Source: an uncultured Tateyamaria sp. (GTDB lineage: Bacteria > Pseudomonadota > Alphaproteobacteria > Rhodobacterales > Rhodobacteraceae). Taken from it: a stretch of DNA of 64,000 nt. This document shows positions 24,799 through 32,932 of this stretch, in pieces; positions within the stretch are counted from its first letter, which is position 1, and every line of letters begins with the position of its first letter. The notes beneath the pieces are model-generated. The model was given only the letters and a program-made list of their open reading frames with translations, searched no databases and was not told where the DNA came from. The position numbers were made by a program, and so were the translations under genes. The stretch lies in assembly GCF_947494755.1 (NCBI RefSeq), contig NZ_CANLVZ010000005.1, forward strand, positions 1-64,000. Reading direction: 5' to 3'.

Positions 24799-26135
24799 GC
24801 GAATGGCTGATCCGCCATGCGGCCCACGTGGTTACGATGGACGATGCGCGCCGTGTCCTGCGTGATTCCGATATCCGGCTGCGCGACGGCGTGATTGTCG
24901 AGATTGGCACGGACCTGGCCACCACCGGCGAGGTCGTGAACGGTGCCGGTTGCGTCGTGACGCCCGGCCTGGTCAACACCCACCACCATCTCTACCAGAC
25001 AATGACGCGCGCAGTGCCTGCGGCCCAGAACGCACTGCTGTTTGGCTGGCTTCAAACGCTCTATCCGATCTGGGCGCGGTTCAGCCCTGATCACATGCAC
25101 GTCTCGGCCCAGGTTGGGTTGGCCGAACTGGCTCTGTCGGGCTGCACGCTGACTTCTGATCACCTCTATCTCTATCCCAATGGCGCGCGGCTGGATGACA
25201 GCATTGCGGCGGCGGCTGAGGTGGGTCTCCGGTTTCACCCCACACGCGGCGCGATGAGCATTGGGCAAAGCGCGGGCGGTCTGCCCCCCGACACGCTGGT
25301 CGAGAATGAGGCGGCGATCCTTGAGGATTGTATCCGCGTCATCGACACCTTTCACGACGCGGACCCGGGATCAATGTGTCGCGTGGGTGTTGCGCCCTGT
25401 TCTCCCTTTTCGGTCAGCCGCGAGCTGATGCGGGACGCCGCAATACTGGCGCGCGACAAAGGCGTTATGATGCACACGCATCTGGCCGAAAATGACGAAG
25501 ACATCGCATATTCACTGGATCAGTTCGGCTGCCGCCCGGGCCAATATGCGCAGGATCTGGGCTGGGTCGGACCGGACGTGTGGCACGCCCATTGTGTGAA
25601 ATTGGATGCGTCCGAGATTGCGCTTTTTGCCGAAACCGGCACGGGTGTGGCCCATTGCCCCTGTTCGAATTGCCGCCTTGGATCGGGCATCGCGCCTGTG
25701 CGTGCGATGCGGGATGAGGGTGTGCCAGTTGGCCTTGGCGTTGATGGGTCAGCCAGCAATGATGCGGGCAATCTGGTGGCCGAGGCGCGTCAGGCAATGT
25801 TGCTGCAACGGGTCGCGCGCGGGGCGGATGCCATGTCAGCCCATGAGGCGCTCGAGATTGCGACACGCTGTGGGGCCGACGTGCTGGGGCGGCCCGATTG
25901 CGGGCGCATCGCGGTGGGCAAGCGGGCTGATCTGGCGATCTGGGATGTGTCCGGCGTGGCCTCTGCGGGCAGTTGGGACGCGGCGGCGCTGCTGCTGGCA
26001 GGGCCGACCACGGTGCGCGACTTGTTTGTCGAGGGACGGCAGATCGTGCGCGATGGGCATATGGTAACTTTGGATCTGGGGGCCGTTGTTGCGCGGCAAA
26101 ATGCGTTGGCGCGAACATTGAGCGAGGACATGTGA
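24795..26135 (+). CDS. 8-oxoguanine deaminase / AtzB-TrzN-like amidohydrolase
   Basis: 446 residues, amidohydrolase superfamily. Metal ligands are seen as NTHHHLYQT (His63/His65), HTHLAENDED (about 220) and the Asp of GVDGSASND (about 318). The HHLYQT and WHAHCVKL motifs match proteins that deaminate 8-oxoguanine or isocytosine-like substrates (cog0402 branch near AtzB). Hydrolytic release of ammonia from an oxidised purine is the likely reaction. It overlaps hisN (ATGA) and the CAP gene (TGATG). A guanine deaminase gene lies just beyond on the opposite strand. Confidence 0.85.
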   Translation: MSEWLIRHAAHVVTMDDARRVLRDSDIRLRDGVIVEIGTDLATTGEVVNGAGCVVTPGLVNTHHHLYQTMTRAVPAAQNALLFGWLQTLYPIWARFSPDHMHVSAQVGLAELALSGCTLTSDHLYLYPNGARLDDSIAAAAEVGLRFHPTRGAMSIGQSAGGLPPDTLVENEAAILEDCIRVIDTFHDADPGSMCRVGVAPCSPFSVSRELMRDAAILARDKGVMMHTHLAENDEDIAYSLDQFGCRPGQYAQDLGWVGPDVWHAHCVKLDASEIALFAETGTGVAHCPCSNCRLGSGIAPVRAMRDEGVPVGLGVDGSASNDAGNLVAEARQAMLLQRVARGADAMSAHEALEIATRCGADVLGRPDCGRIAVGKRADLAIWDVSGVASAGSWDAAALLLAGPTTVRDLFVEGRQIVRDGHMVTLDLGAVVARQNALARTLSEDM

Positions 26136-26557
26136 TGCGGTTTTTGGCATTGGTCTTAGTGATGGTTCTGGGGGCAAGTGCGGGCCATGCCGATCCCGCT
26201 GTGCTTGCAGCGGTGAACGCCGAGCGGGCCGCCAAAGGGCGCAGCGCCCTCGCCTATGACGCGCAACTTGAGGCGGCAGCCGCCGCACATGCGCAGGACA
26301 TGGCGCGGGCGGGGTTCTTTTCGCATACAGGCTCGGACGGGTCCGACATCAGCGTGCGCCTGCAACGGGTCGGATATCCGTTCTGTTTTGGAGCCGAGAA
26401 TATCGCGGCAGGGCAACGCTCGCTCAACGAGGTGATGGCGGCCTGGATGGGCTCACCCGGGCACCGCAAGAACATCCTGCACCGCAAGGCCGAAGAGGTT
26501 GGATTGGCGCAGGGGCCCGGCAATCACTGGGTGATGGTGTTGGGCACGCGTTGCTAG
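26135..26557 (+). CDS. Secreted CAP/SCP-domain protein
   Basis: 140 residues. A signal peptide (MRFLALVLVMVLGASAGHA) precedes a CAP domain: LAAVNAERAAKGRSALAYD, AQDMARAGFFSHTG with the conserved His, and GSPGHRKNIL with the second His. The family includes YkwD-type envelope proteins; enzymatic function is unsettled. The stop TAG lies within a CTAG shared with the convergent guaD stop. Confidence 0.9.
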   Translation: MRFLALVLVMVLGASAGHADPAVLAAVNAERAAKGRSALAYDAQLEAAAAAHAQDMARAGFFSHTGSDGSDISVRLQRVGYPFCFGAENIAAGQRSLNEVMAAWMGSPGHRKNILHRKAEEVGLAQGPGNHWVMVLGTRC

Positions 26558-27846
26558 CTTTGCCGCAGGCAGCGCCCGGCAACCCATGTCTGGGCCACGG
26601 CGCGATCATCGCCCATCATGATGGTGGGAAAGACCGCATCCCAAATCGCCCCCGCCTCGCGCGCGCGCTGCGCGATTGCGGGGGTTGAGGCCAGGTCAAG
26701 CACGCAGATATCGGCCATCATACCCGGCGCAAGCGTCCCGATCTCATCCGATCGGTGCAGCACGGCTGCCGATCCGGCTGTGGCAGCCCACAAAAGCTGG
26801 CTGGCGTGAATGGCCTCGCCCCGCAGCTGCGCAATTTCGTACGCGGCAGCCATGGTGCGGAGCATGGAAAAGGACGAACCGCCCCCGGTATCGGTGGCCA
26901 GACCGACGGCCTGACCCGCGCGGCTGAGCCCCATGACGTCGCACAGACCTGATCCGATGAACGCATTCGACGTGGGGCAATGAGCAAGGCCCGCGCCCAC
27001 ATCGCGCAGACGGTCAATCTCTCGCGGTTCGAGGTGGATGGCATGGCCATAAACGCCGCGCGCGCCCAGCAAACCATACGCCTCATAGGTGTCGAGATAA
27101 TCGCGCGCTTCGGGATACAAACCCTGAACCCAGTCGATTTCGTCCACCTGTTCGCTCAGATGGGTCTGCATCAGCACACCTGGATGCTCGGCCCATAATG
27201 CACCAAGGGCCGCCAACTGATCCGGGGTCGAGGTGGGCGAAAACCGCGGTGTGATCGCATAGCGGGCGCGGCCCTTGCGATCCCAGTGTTCCAGCAGCGC
27301 CTTGCTGTCGTCATAGGCGCTTTGGGCCGTGTCACGCAGACCCTCGGGCGCATTGCGATCCATGCATGTCTTGCCCGCTACCACGGCCATATTGCGCGCC
27401 GCACTCGCCTCAAACAGCGCATCCACGCTAGCGGGGTGGATGGTGCAGAAGCTGGCCACGCTGGTGGTGCCGTGATCCAGCGCGAGGTCCAGATAACGCG
27501 CGGCAATCTCTGCAGCATAGGCCGGATCGCCAAATCGCATCTCTTCGGGGAAGGTGTAGGTGTTGAGCCAGTCAATCAGCCGCTTGCCCCAGGAGGCGAT
27601 GATCGCGGTCTGGGGATAATGCACATGTGCGTCGACAAAGCCGGGGCAGATCAGCCGCCCGGTGTGATCGTGATGCACGACGTCTGGGCCGCTCACGCGG
27701 GCGTCCTCGCCGATGGCTGCGATCTGGCCGTTCTCGATCAGAATGGCGCTGTTTTCGGCGATATGGACGGCGTCGGCCCAGGGCTGCGCCAGCGGGTTGC
27801 CCGCGTACTGCAGCACATGGCCGGTCAAAAGATGGCGTGATGTCAT
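26554..27846 (-). CDS. guaD: Guanine deaminase
   Basis: 430 residues. Converts guanine to xanthine. Metal motifs: VDAHVHYPQT (about 73-82), MQTHLSEQVDEIDWV, GHAIHLE and ATDTGGGSSFS, the last being diagnostic for guanine deaminase. The start ATG 27846 gives the normal N-terminus; an open frame continues upstream to 28587 but that part is antisense to mgtE. It is convergent with the CAP gene and divergent from mgtE. Confidence 0.93.
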   Translation of the reverse strand: MTSRHLLTGHVLQYAGNPLAQPWADAVHIAENSAILIENGQIAAIGEDARVSGPDVVHHDHTGRLICPGFVDAHVHYPQTAIIASWGKRLIDWLNTYTFPEEMRFGDPAYAAEIAARYLDLALDHGTTSVASFCTIHPASVDALFEASAARNMAVVAGKTCMDRNAPEGLRDTAQSAYDDSKALLEHWDRKGRARYAITPRFSPTSTPDQLAALGALWAEHPGVLMQTHLSEQVDEIDWVQGLYPEARDYLDTYEAYGLLGARGVYGHAIHLEPREIDRLRDVGAGLAHCPTSNAFIGSGLCDVMGLSRAGQAVGLATDTGGGSSFSMLRTMAAAYEIAQLRGEAIHASQLLWAATAGSAAVLHRSDEIGTLAPGMMADICVLDLASTPAIAQRAREAGAIWDAVFPTIMMGDDRAVAQTWVAGRCLRQS

Positions 27847-27990
27847 GGGCGTGATTATGGCCGTGCGCGGGGCGGGGCGCAAAGCGAAAGTCGCGCCGCG
27901 CGCTTTGCGCAGATGCGGGGCATTGTCAGCGAGTTGGGCGCACCCTATGGTCTGGGCGACACCACCTTTCATCACGGGGACCGGCGCGCC

Positions 27991-29394
27991 ATGGCAGAGC
28001 AGATTGACGCAACAGAGCCCGGTGAGGCGGGGGGCGATGACAACGCCTATGTGCTTGAGCGCAAAGACGTATCTGCGATCCTTTATGCGGTTGATATTGA
28101 AGATCGCGACCAGCTGACCAAGCTGATGGAGCCGTTGCACGCGGCGGATATTGCCGACCTGCTCGAACAGATCAACGCCTTTGATCGCTCGCGTCTGATC
28201 CGGCTCTATGATCGCGAATTTGACGGCGAAATCCTGACCGAACTGGACGAGTCGATCCGCGAAGAGGTCATCGGCGTTCTGAAACCGACCGTGCTTGCCG
28301 ACGCGGTGCGCGAGCTTGACAGTGATGACGTGGTCGACCTGATTGAGGATCTGGACGACGCGCAACAAGAGGTGATCCTCGAAGCGCTGGAAGAGGGCGA
28401 CCGCGCCCTTGTCGAGCAGTCGATGAGCTTCCCCGAGTACTCGGCGGGCCGCTTGATGCAGCGCGAGGTCGTGATGGCCCCCGAACACTGGACGGTAGGC
28501 GAGGCCATTGACCGGTTGCGCAGCGCAGACGAGGACGAGTTGCCGGGCCAGTTCTATCATATCGTGCTGGTCGATCCGCGTCTGCATCCCGTCGGAAATG
28601 TGACCCTTGGCAAGTTGATGCGCTCACGCCGTGAGGTGCGCCTTGTGGACCTGCTGGAAGAGACGTTTCGCGTGATCCCAGCCAGCCAGGACGAAAGCGA
28701 TGTGGCCTACGCGTTCAACCAGTATCACCTGATTTCGGCCCCCGTTGTGGATGATGAGGGCCGTCTGATCGGTCTGATCACCATTGATGACGCGATGGCT
28801 GTGCTGGATGAGGAACACGAAGAGGACATTCTGCGCCTGGCTGGTGTGGGCGAGGAATCCGCCTTGTCCGACAATGTGCGCGAAACGACGCGCCAGCGCC
28901 TTCCGTGGTTGGCGGTGAACCTGGTGACCTCGATTTTGGCGTCCCTGGTGATTGCGCAGTTCGAAATGGCCATTGCGCAGATCGTGGCGCTGGCTGTGCT
29001 GATGCCTATTGTGGCGTCCATGGGCGGCAATGCGGGGACCCAATCGCTGACGGTGGCGGTGCGTGCGCTTGCCACCAAGGATTTGACCGGTGCCAATGTG
29101 TGGCGCGTCATTCGCCGTGAGGTGCTTGTGGGGCTGATCAACGGCGTCGTCTTTGCCGTCGTGATGGGGGTTGTGGGCGTGATCTGGTTCGGCTCGCCCG
29201 CCCTTGGTTATGTGATTGCGGCGGCCATGGTCGTGAATATGGTGGTGGCCGGTTTGGCGGGCACCGTGATCCCGGTGGTGTTGGATCGGTTGGGGGTGGA
29301 CCCGGCGCTTGCCTCGGGTGCGTTTGTGACCACGGTGACGGATGTGGTTGGTTTCTTTGCCTTTTTGGGCCTGGCCGCGCTGGTGTTGTTGTGA
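27991..29394 (+). CDS. mgtE: Magnesium transporter MgtE
   Basis: 467 residues. An N-terminal helical domain (about 30-130, with repeated LLEQIN, EILTELDE and LIEDLDD acidic segments that sense Mg) is followed by two CBS domains (about 130-265) and five membrane helices from about 300 (SMGGNAGTQSLTVAVRALA is the conserved pore signature). A homodimeric gated Mg2+ channel. Start ATG 27991 is chosen over an upstream ATG at 27913. No Mg riboswitch was seen in the 144-base gap to guaD. Confidence 0.95.
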   Translation: MAEQIDATEPGEAGGDDNAYVLERKDVSAILYAVDIEDRDQLTKLMEPLHAADIADLLEQINAFDRSRLIRLYDREFDGEILTELDESIREEVIGVLKPTVLADAVRELDSDDVVDLIEDLDDAQQEVILEALEEGDRALVEQSMSFPEYSAGRLMQREVVMAPEHWTVGEAIDRLRSADEDELPGQFYHIVLVDPRLHPVGNVTLGKLMRSRREVRLVDLLEETFRVIPASQDESDVAYAFNQYHLISAPVVDDEGRLIGLITIDDAMAVLDEEHEEDILRLAGVGEESALSDNVRETTRQRLPWLAVNLVTSILASLVIAQFEMAIAQIVALAVLMPIVASMGGNAGTQSLTVAVRALATKDLTGANVWRVIRREVLVGLINGVVFAVVMGVVGVIWFGSPALGYVIAAAMVVNMVVAGLAGTVIPVVLDRLGVDPALASGAFVTTVTDVVGFFAFLGLAALVLL

Positions 29395-29467
29395 CGGGCC
29401 GTCGGGCGGACGCTGTTTGTGCCTTGCACAAAGACGCCCCGCCCACCGACCCATGGGGTGCGCGTGC

Positions 29468-30046
29468 ATGGATGTGACGGGCGAAAAGGCCGAGGTGCGC
29501 AAGGTCGCGCTGGCGCTGCGCAAGGCTGCCTTTGATCTGGATGGGGGCGGGGCGTCGGGCGTCCTGTCGTCGGTCCTTGCGGGGTATCGCGGTGTTCCGC
29601 TGGCGGGCTATATGCCCATCCGGTCCGAGATTGATCCCTTGCCTGCGATGGCCGAAGCGGCGGCTCATGGCCCTGTCTCTGTCCCGGTGATCGAGGCGGC
29701 GGGCGCGCCATTGCGCTTTTCACGGTGGGAGCCGGAGGGGCCGATGCGTGCAGGCCCCTTTGGGGCGTCGGTGCCTGTCGTTGATGACTTCTTTGACCCG
29801 GAGATTGTGATTGTGCCGCTGGTCGGCTTCACCCGCGCGGGCGCGCGTTTGGGATATGGCGGTGGTTTTTATGATCGCACCCTTGCGCAGTTGCGCGCGC
29901 GGCGGGCGACCTTGGCGATAGGCTTTGCTTACGGCGTGCAGTGTTTGGAGGCTCTGCCCTTGGAACCGACCGATCAAACGCTCGATATGATTGTGACCGA
30001 GCGGGATATTATTGACGTGACAGGGGGCTCCGCCCCCCGGCCATAG
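29468..30046 (+). CDS. 5-formyltetrahydrofolate cyclo-ligase
   Basis: 192 residues. ATP-dependent conversion of 5-formyl-THF to 5,10-methenyl-THF. Typical motifs: AGYMPIRSEIDP near 47-58, VPLVGFTRAGARLGYGGGFY (about 115-134, substrate/ATP loop) and a late TDQTLDMIVTER. The last seven codons (GGSAPRP) and the stop lie inside the GC-hairpin repeat at 30021-30080, so the protein end was supplied or rewritten by that element. It follows mgtE by 73 bases. Confidence 0.92.
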   Translation: MDVTGEKAEVRKVALALRKAAFDLDGGGASGVLSSVLAGYRGVPLAGYMPIRSEIDPLPAMAEAAAHGPVSVPVIEAAGAPLRFSRWEPEGPMRAGPFGASVPVVDDFFDPEIVIVPLVGFTRAGARLGYGGGFYDRTLAQLRARRATLAIGFAYGVQCLEALPLEPTDQTLDMIVTERDIIDVTGGSAPRP

Positions 30047-30080
30047 GCCGTCCCCCGAGGTATTTTTGGCGAAAGGAAAG
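30021..30080 (+). repeat. Dispersed double-hairpin element, copy A
   Basis: GGGGGC-TCC-GCCCCC (30023-30037), then CGGCC-ATA-GGCCG (30038-30050), then TCCCCCGAGGTATTTTTGG and a diverged GCGAAAGGAAAG tail. The same architecture, with different but still pairing stem bases, occurs at 39745. It overlaps the 3' end of the cyclo-ligase gene and may act as a terminator-like structure. Confidence 0.7.
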
Positions 30081-30109
30081 CCGCATCCCTTTCGCCGTTT
30101 TTGATCCGC

Positions 30110-30634
30110 CTAGTGGTCGTGGGCGCTGTGGTCGGTCTTGATTTTGAGCCCCGGCGCAGGGCCATTAAGGTCATGGGGATCCTGACCGGCGGCGGGGATT
30201 GTCATCCATTCGGCCGTGCCGTTTGCGCAGGTTTGCAATGTGGGGAAAAAGACCATGTCCCCCTCGCTCCAGTCTCCGGCGAGTTTGGCGCGGAACGTGA
30301 ACTCGTCGTAGTGCGCGTCGTCTAATGATCCTTCCCATGTCAGGGTTTTCACGCCTTCGGTGAGGGTATCACCGTAGTGGTCGTAGCTTTGGTCGTAGGT
30401 GCCGGTAGTGCTGGTCAGTGTCCAACCGGGTTTGGGCATGGGTTTCACCGCGATGACCCCTTCGGGGATGTGGATGTCGACGCGCAAGGTCGCCTCGCCG
30501 TCGCAGCCGTGGCCGATGCGCATGACGCCTTTATAGGTGCTGCCAGCGACAGCGCTTTGGGTTTCGAGTGTAGCGTGGGCCAATGCGCCCGTCGCGCCGA
30601 GGGCCAGTGCGGTAGATATAACGATGGGTTTCAT
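30110..30634 (-). CDS. YcnI family (DUF1775) copper-related periplasmic protein
   Basis: 174 residues. Signal peptide MKPIVISTALALGATGALA, and cleavage before HATLETQ leaves an N-terminal His, the copper-binding residue of YcnI proteins. A Trp in the beta-sandwich (KPGWTLTS) is also typical. The His-rich end DHSAHDH may bind metal as well. Such proteins bind Cu(II) and sit in copper-homeostasis loci; the partner gene 73 bases upstream is on the same strand. Confidence 0.88.
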   Translation of the reverse strand: MKPIVISTALALGATGALAHATLETQSAVAGSTYKGVMRIGHGCDGEATLRVDIHIPEGVIAVKPMPKPGWTLTSTTGTYDQSYDHYGDTLTEGVKTLTWEGSLDDAHYDEFTFRAKLAGDWSEGDMVFFPTLQTCANGTAEWMTIPAAGQDPHDLNGPAPGLKIKTDHSAHDH

Positions 30635-30706
30635 GGGGTTTCCTTTGCCATGGGGCCCGGGTGCGACTGGTCAGCCCTGTTGCGGCACCCGGGAGGCGCA
30701 AAGGGG

Positions 30707-31075
30707 TCAGAGTATCATTTCGGAGGCCAAGGTCGGCGGCGCGCGTCCGCGTGAGGGCAAATCCTCGGGATCCTGCCGTGATGCCAGTTGGGAGGCATCG
30801 ATCCGCGCCGCAGCGTGGTTGCGGGCCAGGCGCACCCAGTGGGGATCAAAGCTGTGCGCGTGCACGGGGGTCGCATCGGCGACACAGTCCAGCCCGTGAA
30901 TTTCGACGTCCTCGACCGGTGCGCCGGTGTGACTAAGCGCGATCACGGCAATCTCGGAGCCGGTGCAGATCACGATCATCTGAAAGCTGCCGGGCAGGAT
31001 CACAGCCAGCGTCGCACTTGCCTTGGGCAGCAGCGTGCCGAGGCAGAGCAGCAAAATGATCGCGCGACGCAGCAT
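30707..31075 (-). CDS. Small exported hypothetical protein next to ycnI-like gene
   Basis: 122 residues. Start ATG 31075 (MLRRAIILLLCLGTLLPKASA) gives a signal peptide; the upstream part of the frame lacks a start with a ribosome site. The mature part has one Cys pair-like CTG/LDC and a His-containing segment TPVHAHSFDPHW that could bind metal. It precedes the YcnI-like gene and probably shares its transcript, which suggests a copper-related role. Family not recognised with certainty. Confidence 0.65.
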   Translation of the reverse strand: MLRRAIILLLCLGTLLPKASATLAVILPGSFQMIVICTGSEIAVIALSHTGAPVEDVEIHGLDCVADATPVHAHSFDPHWVRLARNHAAARIDASQLASRQDPEDLPSRGRAPPTLASEMIL

Positions 31076-31176
31076 TTCACCAGCTAAGGCCGATCGTGGT
31101 GGCATCCCAAGGGGGCAGGCTGCCGCAGGTGTGTTTTTGCTTGCCGCGCGCCCGGAACGGGGCATATGGGGCTGGT

Positions 31177-31986
31177 ATGAAGATATTGTTTTTGGGCGAC
31201 GTGATGGGCCGGGCGGGCCGCCAGGCGATTGCGGCGCGCTTGCCGCAGATGCGCACGGATTGGGACCTCGATTTTGTGGTGGTCAATGGCGAGAATGCGA
31301 CGGCTGGCATGGGCCTGTCGGGCGCACATGCCAAGGGGCTCTTTGAAGCGGGTGCGGATTGCGTCACCCTTGGCGATCACGCGTTCGATCAGAAGGATAT
31401 GTTGCAGGTCTGTGAGGCTGAACCCCGCATCGTCCGCCCCCTCAACTTCTCCAAAGCCTCGCCCGGCAAAGGGGCGCGCCTGTTCACGGCGCGGGGGGGC
31501 AAGAAAGTGATTGTCGCCCAAGCCCTTGGTCAGGTGTTCATGAAGCGGCCCTTTGACGATCCGTTTTCGGCGCTTGAAACGGTGTTCCGCGCCCACCCCC
31601 TTGGCGGGCAGGCGGATGCGATCATCGTGGATTTCCATTGCGAGGCGACGTCGGAGAAGATGGCGATGGGCCATTGGTGTGACGGGCGGGCCAGCCTGAT
31701 GGTGGGCACGCACACCCATGTGCCCACGTCCGATGCGATGATCCTGCCCAAGGGCTGCGCCTACCTCAGCGATGCGGGCATGTGCGGTGATTACAACTCA
31801 GTCATCGGAATGCAGCGCGATGAACCGCTGCGCCGCTTCATCACGGGCATGCCCAAGGACCGCTTTACCCCTGCCTTGGGCGAGGCAACCCTGTCGGGCG
31901 TCTATGTCGAGACCGATGCCAGTGGCAAAGCCACCCGGATCGAGATGGTGCGCCAAGGCGGGTTGTTGCAGCAAAGCGGCCCATGA
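31177..31986 (+). CDS. YmdB/TIGR00282 family metallophosphoesterase
   Basis: 269 residues. Dinuclear metal motifs: GDVMGRAGRQAI near 8-19, VNGENATAG (about 37-45) and GDHAFDQKDM (about 65-74), then DFHCEATSEKMAMG and a late GTHTHVPTSDA. Bacillus YmdB is a 2',3'-cyclic-nucleotide phosphodiesterase that affects biofilm choice; substrates of this homologue are unknown. Start ATG 31177. The stop overlaps the EamA start (ATGA). Confidence 0.92.
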   Translation: MKILFLGDVMGRAGRQAIAARLPQMRTDWDLDFVVVNGENATAGMGLSGAHAKGLFEAGADCVTLGDHAFDQKDMLQVCEAEPRIVRPLNFSKASPGKGARLFTARGGKKVIVAQALGQVFMKRPFDDPFSALETVFRAHPLGGQADAIIVDFHCEATSEKMAMGHWCDGRASLMVGTHTHVPTSDAMILPKGCAYLSDAGMCGDYNSVIGMQRDEPLRRFITGMPKDRFTPALGEATLSGVYVETDASGKATRIEMVRQGGLLQQSGP

Positions 31987-32915
31987 CCCGGCGCGAGATC
32001 TGGTTTTACGGCAGTGCTCTGGCGCTGTTCGGCGTGGGCTGGGGCCTTACCATGCCGCTGACCAAGATTGCGGTCAGCGAAGGATACGGGCATTTTGGCC
32101 TGATTTTCTGGCAACTGGCGATTGGGGTCATCGTGATGTCGACCATTGCGTTGGTCACGCGCAAGCGTCTGCCGATGGGGCGTGCGCAACTGCGTGTTTA
32201 TGTGGTCATCGCGTTGATCGGGTCGGTCTTGCCCAATTCGGCGAGCTATCAGGCGGCGGTGCATTTGCCGTCAGGGGTGATGTCGCTGCTGTTGTCGATG
32301 ATCCCGATCTTTGCGTTTCCGATTGCGCTGCTGCTGGCGCTGGACCGGTTCGAATGGCGCCGCTTTGGCGGGTTGGTCGCGGGGTTGGTGGCGGTGATGC
32401 TGCTGGTCTTGCCGGGCGCTGATATGTCAGGTGCGATCCCGGTGATGTGGGTGCTGATCGGCTTGGTGTCGGGGCTGTTTTACGCCTGCGAAGGCAATGT
32501 AGTGGCCAAGTGGGGGACCGCTGGGCTTGATCCGATACAGGTCTTGTGGGGTGCGTCGATCGTGGGCGCGGTGATCACCTTTCCACTGGCGCTTGGGTCC
32601 GGACAGTGGATCGACCCGCGCCCACCCTACGGTGCGCCGGATATCGCGCAGATCATCAGCTCGGTGCTGCATGTGCTCGTCTATGCGGGGTATGTGTGGC
32701 TGGTTGGGCGCGCCGGGCCCGTCTTTGCGGTGCAGATCAGCTATCTTGTAACCCTGTTTGGCATTTTCTGGGCGTGGCTGATCCTGGGCGAAGCCTATCC
32801 CCCCGTGATCTGGGGTGCTTTGGGCCTGATGTTGCTGGGCATGTACCTGGTGCAACCGCGCAAAGCACCGCTTGATGCGGGCGCGGCGATGGGGGAAACT
32901 GATCCGACGCACTGA
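31983..32915 (+). CDS. EamA/DMT superfamily transporter
   Basis: 310 residues, ten predicted membrane helices in two EamA repeats (GWGLTMPLTKIAVSEGYGHF in the first, LYLVTLFGIFWAWLILGEAY-like in the second, seen as YLVTLFGIFWAWLILGE). A metabolite exporter or importer of unknown substrate. Coupled to the phosphoesterase gene by ATGA and followed after 17 bases by an SLC13-type transporter. Confidence 0.9.
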   Translation: MTRREIWFYGSALALFGVGWGLTMPLTKIAVSEGYGHFGLIFWQLAIGVIVMSTIALVTRKRLPMGRAQLRVYVVIALIGSVLPNSASYQAAVHLPSGVMSLLLSMIPIFAFPIALLLALDRFEWRRFGGLVAGLVAVMLLVLPGADMSGAIPVMWVLIGLVSGLFYACEGNVVAKWGTAGLDPIQVLWGASIVGAVITFPLALGSGQWIDPRPPYGAPDIAQIISSVLHVLVYAGYVWLVGRAGPVFAVQISYLVTLFGIFWAWLILGEAYPPVIWGALGLMLLGMYLVQPRKAPLDAGAAMGETDPTH

Positions 32916-32932
32916 GGGAGACGAAGTGGCAC

